A DNA stretch of 9,306 bases from an uncultured Erysipelotrichaceae bacterium. GTDB taxonomy: Bacteria > Bacillota_I > Bacilli_A > Erysipelotrichales > Erysipelotrichaceae. Numbering within the stretch: position 1 is the first letter of the stretch; each line of letters starts with the position of its first letter. Shown here piece by piece: positions 6,167 to 9,306 of this stretch. Position numbers and translations under genes: made by a program. The notes below the pieces were generated by a model. That model saw only the letters and a program-made list of their open reading frames with translations, was not told where the DNA came from and ran no database searches. The DNA is taken from positions 1 to 9,306 of the forward strand of contig CADBND010000140.1 of assembly GCA_902795875.1 (NCBI GenBank). The letters run 5' to 3'.

Positions 6167-6583
6167 ATGAAGTATTTTCCTAGAAGTTTAGATGTATTTG
6201 ATGATATGTTCGACGGTTTCTTCCCGAAAGAGACAGCATATAACAACAATGTAATGAGAACTGATGTATATGAGAAAAACGGTTACTACAATCTCGATAT
6301 AGAACTGCCTGGTTACACCAAGGAAGATGTACAGATGGATCTGACAGACGGATATCTGAACATCAAGGCTACACACAACGCATCCAATGAAGAAAAGGAT
6401 GCGAAAGGCAATCTGATCCGTTCTGAAAGAAGATTCGGTACCTGCTCAAGAAGCTTCTATGTCGGTGAAAACATCAAAGCCGAAGATGTCAAGGCAAGAT
6501 TCGAAAACGGTATCCTGAATATCGTCCTTCCTTCCAAGGAACAGAAATCCATCGAAACAAAACAGACTGTTACGATCGAATAA
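6167..6583 (+). CDS. Small heat shock protein, Hsp20 / alpha-crystallin family
   Basis: This is a 138-residue ATP-independent holdase chaperone that should bind unfolding proteins as an oligomer in the cytoplasm. A short N-terminal arm rich in Phe (residues 1-28) precedes the alpha-crystallin domain (about 30-122). The conserved beta-strand pattern runs from MRTDVYEKNG through DIELPGYTKEDV to the signature FENGILNIVLP (112-122). The C-terminal tail carries VTI (135-137), fitting the I/V-x-I/V assembly motif. Length is typical. The start at 6167 is chosen from the SD; the open frame runs further upstream, but those codons are promoter and operator DNA. Two stop codons follow in tandem (TAATAA). 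It is monocistronic with its own promoter, CIRCE operator and terminator, so strong induction on heat or misfolding stress through loss of HrcA is likely. Confidence 0.95.
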   Translation: MKYFPRSLDVFDDMFDGFFPKETAYNNNVMRTDVYEKNGYYNLDIELPGYTKEDVQMDLTDGYLNIKATHNASNEEKDAKGNLIRSERRFGTCSRSFYVGENIKAEDVKARFENGILNIVLPSKEQKSIETKQTVTIE

Positions 6584-6586
6584 TAA

Positions 6587-6605
6587 AAAACGCATGCCGC
6601 GTTTT
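6587..6605 (+). terminator. Small hairpin after hsp20 stop
   Basis: AAAACGC (6587-6593) pairs with GCGTTTT (6599-6605) around a five-base loop. The T run is only four and is part of the stem. It may be a minor first terminator or a 3'-end stabiliser ahead of the strong hairpin at 6615-6653. Confidence 0.4.
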
Positions 6606-6614
6606 CCCTTTCTG

Positions 6615-6653
6615 AAAAAGCCTGTCTGTCCTTCCCGGACAAACAGGCTTTTT
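6615..6653. terminator. Strong bidirectional terminator between hsp20 and the ECF gene
   Basis: AAAAAGCCTGT (6615-6625) pairs with ACAGGCTTTTT (6643-6653), and an inner stem TGTCC (6627-6631) with GGACA (6637-6641) closes a five-base loop. Both strands read stem then T run, so it can end hsp20 from the left and the ECF S-component transcript from the right. Confidence 0.92.
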
Positions 6654-6670
6654 CTTATTCTTTTTCTTTC

Positions 6671-7189
6671 TTAATCGAAGAGCTTCGCTGCCTGCAGTCT
6701 GCTGACCAGGATCGGGATCAGCACAAGCTGGATGATGATACCCGGGATCGCCGTAATGAAAGCAGCAGAGACCCAGGCAGACATCGAATACGAGCCTGCT
6801 CTGAAGACCAGAGAATTCAGGATACCGTATGTGACTCTTCCTGCCAGCATGGCCAGGATCAGGACACAGTAAGCCTTTGCCAGTCTGTTTTCCATCTTGA
6901 TGAGCTTATTGAGAAGGCCGGTCATCAGACCGTATACTGCCAGCTCGCAGACCATACCCGGAAGTACAGGAACCGGAGGCATCCCGAAGATGAAATGGGA
7001 CAGTACCGGTGTCAGGATGCCACATATAAGTCCGTATACGGGACCTACAGCAAATCCCGAGATCAGTACAGGGATGTGCATCGGCAATATGACACTGCCG
7101 GCATTCGGGATCATGTGGAAAGCCTGCGGAAGGACTACGCCGATCGCAATGAATAACGCAGTCAGTACCAGTTGTTTCGTTTTGTTCAT
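6671..7189 (-). CDS. ECF transporter S component (substrate unknown), second copy
   Basis: A 172-residue integral membrane protein with about five to six hydrophobic segments (roughly 7-24, 36-56, 58-70, 77-95, 105-128, 135-163). It matches the substrate-binding S subunit of energy-coupling-factor vitamin importers. The N-terminus NKTKQLVLTALFIAIG carries an AxxxA pattern (A11, A15) in the first segment, known in S components for docking to EcfT. PMHIPVLISGF and GPVYGLICG are typical of this group. No ATPases or EcfT are in the window, so it would use a shared module encoded elsewhere. The ATG at 7189 has GGAG nine bases upstream; the in-frame TTG at 7204 lies at that SD and is rejected. Expression is probably controlled by the attenuator leader at 7190-7311. 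It ends at the bidirectional terminator. The substrate is likely a vitamin or cofactor precursor but cannot be named. Confidence 0.85.
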   Translation of the reverse strand: MNKTKQLVLTALFIAIGVVLPQAFHMIPNAGSVILPMHIPVLISGFAVGPVYGLICGILTPVLSHFIFGMPPVPVLPGMVCELAVYGLMTGLLNKLIKMENRLAKAYCVLILAMLAGRVTYGILNSLVFRAGSYSMSAWVSAAFITAIPGIIIQLVLIPILVSRLQAAKLFD

Positions 7190-7311
7190 AATATCTTTCT
7201 CCAAAAATAAAAGGTATCCATTCCTTTCCGGAACGACGATACCTTCATGATATCGGATACTCTTTAAGATGATGACGCTTCAGCCTGATGACCCCGCTTC
7301 CTGCGGAGTAC
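7190..7311 (-). ncRNA. Structured 5' leader, candidate riboswitch/attenuator of unassigned class
   Basis: The predicted start is about 7311, placed by the extended -10 at 7326-7318. The first bases GTACTC (7311-7306) can pair with GAGTAT (7262-7257), closing a compact domain of about 55 bases. That domain holds CGC-AGGAA-GCG (7305-7295) and a direct repeat GTCATCA (7292-7286 and 7276-7270). Next, GATATC (7254-7249) can pair with GGTATC (7243-7238). The latter is also the left arm of an intrinsic terminator, so the two structures exclude each other. The terminator ends next to the SD of the ECF gene, so it lies in that gene's leader. Sequence and pairings are seen; ligand control is inferred. 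I could not match it to TPP, FMN, THF, cobalamin, preQ1, lysine, SAM, purine, ZTP or T-box consensus patterns from memory. Confidence 0.6.
7203..7245 (-). terminator. Intrinsic terminator in the ECF gene leader (attenuator)
   Basis: AAGGTATC (7245-7238) pairs with GATACCTT (7218-7211), and inside it CGTTCC (7235-7230) pairs with GGAATG (7224-7219, one G-T) around a five-base GGAAA loop. TTATTTTT follows directly, then the SD GGAG. It may also end the upstream ECF/DUF3842 transcript. Confidence 0.82.
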
Positions 7312-7718
7312 TAATCCATTATAGCAGAAATCATCTTCAATGCGTCATTCAACAATTCTCCGGTACTCTTGTCTTCAACACCCGGGATCAATACATCACA
7401 CTTGTTCATAGGAATGAGCACCTTCTTGGCGGCACTCTCACCGACTGCCTTTGCCATAGCGGGACTCACCTCTCCCAGAAGCGCATCGGGAACGATGATT
7501 CCGATCGGACCGACGATGATATCGGCTGCCTTGCAGGCAACGATCAGGGCATTCTCACCCGTCGCCGCCTCATCAGCTCCTCCCTTCAGCATGTTTCCGG
7601 TGGCTATTGAATTGGTACCGATAGCCCGGATATAGACATCAGGGAACCTCTCCCGGATGCTTTTGACCATCTGTCTTCCGATATTGCCGCCCTGTCCGTC
7701 AATAACGATTATTTTCAT
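7311..7718 (-). CDS. DUF3842 family protein
   Basis: A 135-residue soluble protein that I recognise as DUF3842, a family of unknown function common in Clostridia and Erysipelotrichia. It opens with MKIIVIDGQGGNIGRQ, a beta-strand followed by a glycine-rich turn like the nucleotide-binding loop of Rossmann-type folds. Later segments GTNSIATGNMLKGGAD and IIVGPIGIIVPDALLGE (about 33-80) are rich in small residues and look like further ligand loops. No membrane segment or signal is seen. The ATG at 7718 has AGGA eight bases upstream; the in-frame ATG at 7739 lies inside the end of the upstream gene and lacks an SD. It follows the ECF S-component gene by 13 bases, so the two are co-transcribed, hinting at a role linked to the imported compound. 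A nucleotide or cofactor-binding role is inference. Confidence 0.82.
   Translation of the reverse strand: MKIIVIDGQGGNIGRQMVKSIRERFPDVYIRAIGTNSIATGNMLKGGADEAATGENALIVACKAADIIVGPIGIIVPDALLGEVSPAMAKAVGESAAKKVLIPMNKCDVLIPGVEDKSTGELLNDALKMISAIMD
7318..7326 (-). promoter_or_regulatory. Extended -10 promoter for the ECF leader
   Basis: TGCTATAAT: a perfect TATAAT (7323-7318) with TGC immediately before it. It lies in the last codons of the DUF3842 gene. No good -35 at 16-18 bp is seen, which is common for TG-extended promoters. The predicted start is near 7311. Confidence 0.6.
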
Positions 7719-7731
7719 ATCACTTTTCCTA

Positions 7732-8307
7732 TCACTCATCCTTTGGCAAACGAGGCAGGAATGATTTATACAATGCCAGATACAGGATCACGGAAACGAA
7801 TACGCAGACGACCGCATTGATCGCTGTAGCACCCGCCACCCAGGTAGCAATGATCTTCGCCGCCTCCTGTGGGATCCCGAGAAGATAGTTGCGGTAAAGA
7901 TAACCGACGATCGGATCGGCAAACACATTGAAACCCAGTCCCGCGATCGCCGCTGTCGTCGTGACCAGGATGATCTCCTTTTTCTCTTCCTTTTCCCTCA
8001 GATGGAAGTGCTTCGCGACCAGACCTGAAATCAGACCGATCATGAACTTCAAAAGGAAAGTCTTAGGAGCAGAAGCGATGTAACGCGGATCGAGAACATC
8101 GGCGATCGAAAGACCGATCGCACCCGCAAGACCGCCATAGACCGGTCCCAGGAACCACGAAGACAAGACCACGATCGCGTTGGCGATATGGATCGCAGTC
8201 GAAGTACCTGCCGTGACCGGTATCGTGATCTTACCGTAGGTAAACGCAACATAATTTATCACCGCAAACATCGCAGTAAAAACAAGTTTTTTTGTCCTGT
8301 TGTTCAT
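7732..8307 (-). CDS. ECF transporter S component (substrate unknown), first copy
   Basis: A 191-residue membrane protein with about six hydrophobic segments (near 8-25, 38-55, 57-72, 82-99, 112-130, 155-180). GPVYGGLAGAIGLSIADV and PKTFLLKFMIGLISGLV match the S-component group that includes DUF1393/PF07155-type proteins. Such proteins bind a vitamin or cofactor precursor and are driven by a shared EcfA-EcfA'-EcfT module, which is not in the window. The start ATG at 8307 has GGAGG seven bases upstream. A TATAAT on the minus strand (8331-8326) would give a leader of about 12 bases. DUF3842 follows 13 bases after the stop. Its low similarity to the second S component at 6671-7189 argues against a recent duplication and suggests different substrates. 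Confidence 0.85.
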   Translation of the reverse strand: MNNRTKKLVFTAMFAVINYVAFTYGKITIPVTAGTSTAIHIANAIVVLSSWFLGPVYGGLAGAIGLSIADVLDPRYIASAPKTFLLKFMIGLISGLVAKHFHLREKEEKKEIILVTTTAAIAGLGFNVFADPIVGYLYRNYLLGIPQEAAKIIATWVAGATAINAVVCVFVSVILYLALYKSFLPRLPKDE

Positions 8308-8325
8308 AAGTCTCCCTCCGCTTCC

Positions 8326-8331
8326 ATTATA
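8326..8331 (-). promoter_or_regulatory. Probable -10 box of the ECF/DUF3842 operon
   Basis: TATAAT on the minus strand, giving a start near 8319 and an SD almost at the 5' end. The -35 region is poor. It lies between the methyltransferase stop and the ECF start. Confidence 0.5.
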
Positions 8332-8343
8332 GTATCATCGCTT

Positions 8344-8376
8344 AAGCAGACGGAGATTTATTATCCCTGTCTGCTT
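8344..8376. repeat. Inverted repeat around the methyltransferase stop codon
   Basis: AAGCAGAC (8344-8351) and GTCTGCTT (8369-8376) are a perfect 8-bp inverted repeat. After one A-C mismatch the stem continues for five more pairs with a five-base loop. The TAA stop (8363-8361) is inside. Neither strand has a T run after it, so it is not a standard Rho-independent terminator; it may protect the mRNA 3' end. Confidence 0.5.
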
Positions 8377-8996
8377 CCGATATAGAAGAAACCGTTGGAA
8401 CGGTTCCCGTTCATCGTTGTAAAAGTGACCGGTTCAAAAACTTCCTCTCGAAAAGATGAAAGCAATTTATCGATATGTTCCTTACTGTGATGACGGACCT
8501 GTGCTCCTTCCGAGAGTTCGAACGCCCCATAGACGCCGAAACGGTCCTCATACGCTTCATAGCGTTTCCGGTTTCTTTCATCTTCGTTAAGCAGAAAATC
8601 GTTGACATAAAGGATGCCGCCCGGCCGCAGTATCCTTTCGATCTCACTGATCAGTTTCTTCTGCTTCTCATCGGAAACGATGCAGGTCAATACCGCAAAC
8701 AGGATCACCGCATCGACGCTTTCCTCTTTCAGATCGATCTTTTCCCCTTCCATCAGACGCAGATCCAGCTGCGGATACTCTCTTTTACCTCTTTCCACCA
8801 TCCCGATCGAATGATCGAAACCGATCAGTTTCTCATATCCCAGATCCGAGAGCTGTTTGAGGATACGCCCGTATCCGCAACCCACATCGACGATCATATT
8901 ATCCTTTCCCACAAAACGGGAAAAGACATCTTCCTGAAAAGGCGTCGTGAACTGCTTCGTATTACTGACAAGATCCCAATACTGCTTCTGATCCAT
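8361..8996 (-). CDS. Class I SAM-dependent methyltransferase
   Basis: A 211-residue cytoplasmic enzyme with a Rossmann-like methyltransferase fold. Motif I, VDVGCGYG (36-43), binds S-adenosylmethionine. The acidic residue at the end of strand 2 is D61 (IGFDHS), VDAVILFAVL (94-103) fits motif IV, and ILRPGGILYVND (122-133) is the post-motif strand typical of the family. The C-terminal part contains a variable region (about 140-185) that would set substrate specificity. The target (small molecule, tRNA base or protein) is not readable. The start ATG at 8996 has AGGAAGGA about five bases upstream. An upstream terminator (9022-9043) suggests its own promoter or read-through; TATCAT on the minus strand (9022-9017) is a weak -10 candidate. 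The ECF gene follows 53 bases after its stop, with a separate TATAAT. Confidence 0.9.
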   Translation of the reverse strand: MDQKQYWDLVSNTKQFTTPFQEDVFSRFVGKDNMIVDVGCGYGRILKQLSDLGYEKLIGFDHSIGMVERGKREYPQLDLRLMEGEKIDLKEESVDAVILFAVLTCIVSDEKQKKLISEIERILRPGGILYVNDFLLNEDERNRKRYEAYEDRFGVYGAFELSEGAQVRHHSKEHIDKLLSSFREEVFEPVTFTTMNGNRSNGFFYIGSRQG

Positions 8997-9021
8997 TTTT
9001 GTCCTTCCTTTTTCTTATGAT

Positions 9022-9043
9022 AAAAAGCCACCCTCAGGAGGCT
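9022..9043 (-). terminator. Terminator of the gene at the right edge
   Basis: On the minus strand AGCC (9043-9040) pairs with GGCT (9029-9026), with an inner CC/GG pairing across one mismatch, and TTTTT follows. The TAG stop of the edge gene overlaps the stem. The stem is short, so strength is uncertain. Confidence 0.6.
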
Positions 9044-9306
9044 AATTATCCGAACGTGAATATCCGCATTTCATATGCAGACTTGCGTCATAAAGCACCT
9101 TGCTCAAGGTCGAAGAAGTCTCCTTCCTGGCCATTTCACAGGTCTTTTCGTTTGCCTCTTCCAGTAAAGAGACATCCTTCTCTTTCTTATATTTCCTATC
9201 GTATTCATTGATCAACTGATGTCCTTTGGAAGACATCGCCATCTGGTATCGTTCGATATGCTGGATACAGGTACCGAAATTGGGATCTGCCAGTGCACCG
9301 ATCAGA
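9042..9306 (-). CDS. C-terminal part of an unrecognised protein (cut by window edge)
   Basis: The frame is open from the right edge to a TAG at 9044-9042, giving 87 visible residues. It reads LIGALADPNFGTCIQHIERY, then a mostly helical, charged stretch (EYDRKYKKEKDVSLLEEANEK) and ends KCGYSRSDN. An internal ATG at 9242 is not the likely start, because the coding frame continues upstream and no SD stands before it. There is no hydrophobic segment in the visible part. The composition suggests a small helical cytoplasmic protein. I do not recognise the family, and no function is proposed. Confidence 0.6.
   Translation of the reverse strand, partial: LIGALADPNFGTCIQHIERYQMAMSSKGHQLINEYDRKYKKEKDVSLLEEANEKTCEMARKETSSTLSKVLYDASLHMKCGYSRSDN

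Noticed and set aside
7285..7305. Hammerhead-ribozyme-like CTGATGA followed by a hairpin on the plus strand
   Set aside because: The GAA that must follow stem II is absent (the sequence goes on AGTACTAA), and the plus strand has no promoter or gene here.
7190..7311. T-box or thiamine-type leader for the ECF gene
   Set aside because: No T-box AGGGTGGNACCGCG-like segment and no TPP-type CTGAGA/ACC-TGATCTGG core. The leader is also too short for a T-box.
6671..8307. Recent duplication of the two ECF S-component genes
   Set aside because: Beyond the general S-component pattern (N-terminal TK..., GPVYG) the two proteins share little sequence and appear to belong to different subgroups.
8475..9020. 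Long open frame on the plus strand opposite the methyltransferase gene
   Set aside because: It has no SD and no recognisable domain, and it lies over a gene with full methyltransferase motifs. It is a shadow of that gene's codon use.

Overview
The window reads as ordinary chromosome from a Bacillota (Firmicutes) bacterium. The signs are strong purine-rich Shine-Dalgarno (SD) sites, lipoprotein signal peptides, ECF-type transporter S components, a DUF3842 gene, Rho-independent terminators and a CIRCE/HrcA operator. An Erysipelotrichia-like gut lineage is possible but is only an impression. I see no tRNA, rRNA, CRISPR array, insertion sequence, phage gene or origin. No gene-free stretch exceeds about 150 bases.

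Left part (1-4434, all minus strand): a tight four-gene unit is transcribed right to left and ends at a terminator near 80-111. In transcription order it encodes a stand-alone class I glutamine amidotransferase, an exported 5'-nucleotidase lipoprotein, an exported polysaccharide deacetylase lipoprotein and a cytoplasmic nucleoside hydrolase. The genes overlap by 4 and 29 bases or are 8 bases apart. The shared theme is probably salvage of extracellular nucleotides (nucleotide to nucleoside to base plus ribose), with a cell-wall enzyme carried along.

Middle (4463-6583): a histidine-phosphatase-family gene points right from a 28-base divergent gap. It has a TATAAT placed so that transcription should start at or next to the start codon, and its second catalytic histidine is replaced by serine. 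It converges on, and overlaps by 14 bases, an alpha/beta-hydrolase esterase gene whose coding sequence appears to contain the phosphatase gene's terminator. The esterase gene diverges from a small heat shock protein gene (Hsp20). The gap between them carries a CIRCE operator plus two further CIRCE-like half-sites, so HrcA heat-shock control is likely.

Right part (6615-9306, minus strand): a bidirectional terminator separates hsp20 from a transport/metabolism cluster. In transcription order this is a gene cut by the window edge (unknown product), a SAM-dependent methyltransferase, an ECF S component, a DUF3842 protein, then a structured leader and a second ECF S component. The leader (7311-7190) has an extended -10 promoter inside the end of the DUF3842 gene, a compact folded 5' part, a candidate antiterminator and an intrinsic terminator just before the ribosome binding site. 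This is the architecture of a transcription-attenuating riboswitch of a class I could not assign, and it is the most interesting element here. The effector would probably be the vitamin-like substrate of the transporter or a product of it.
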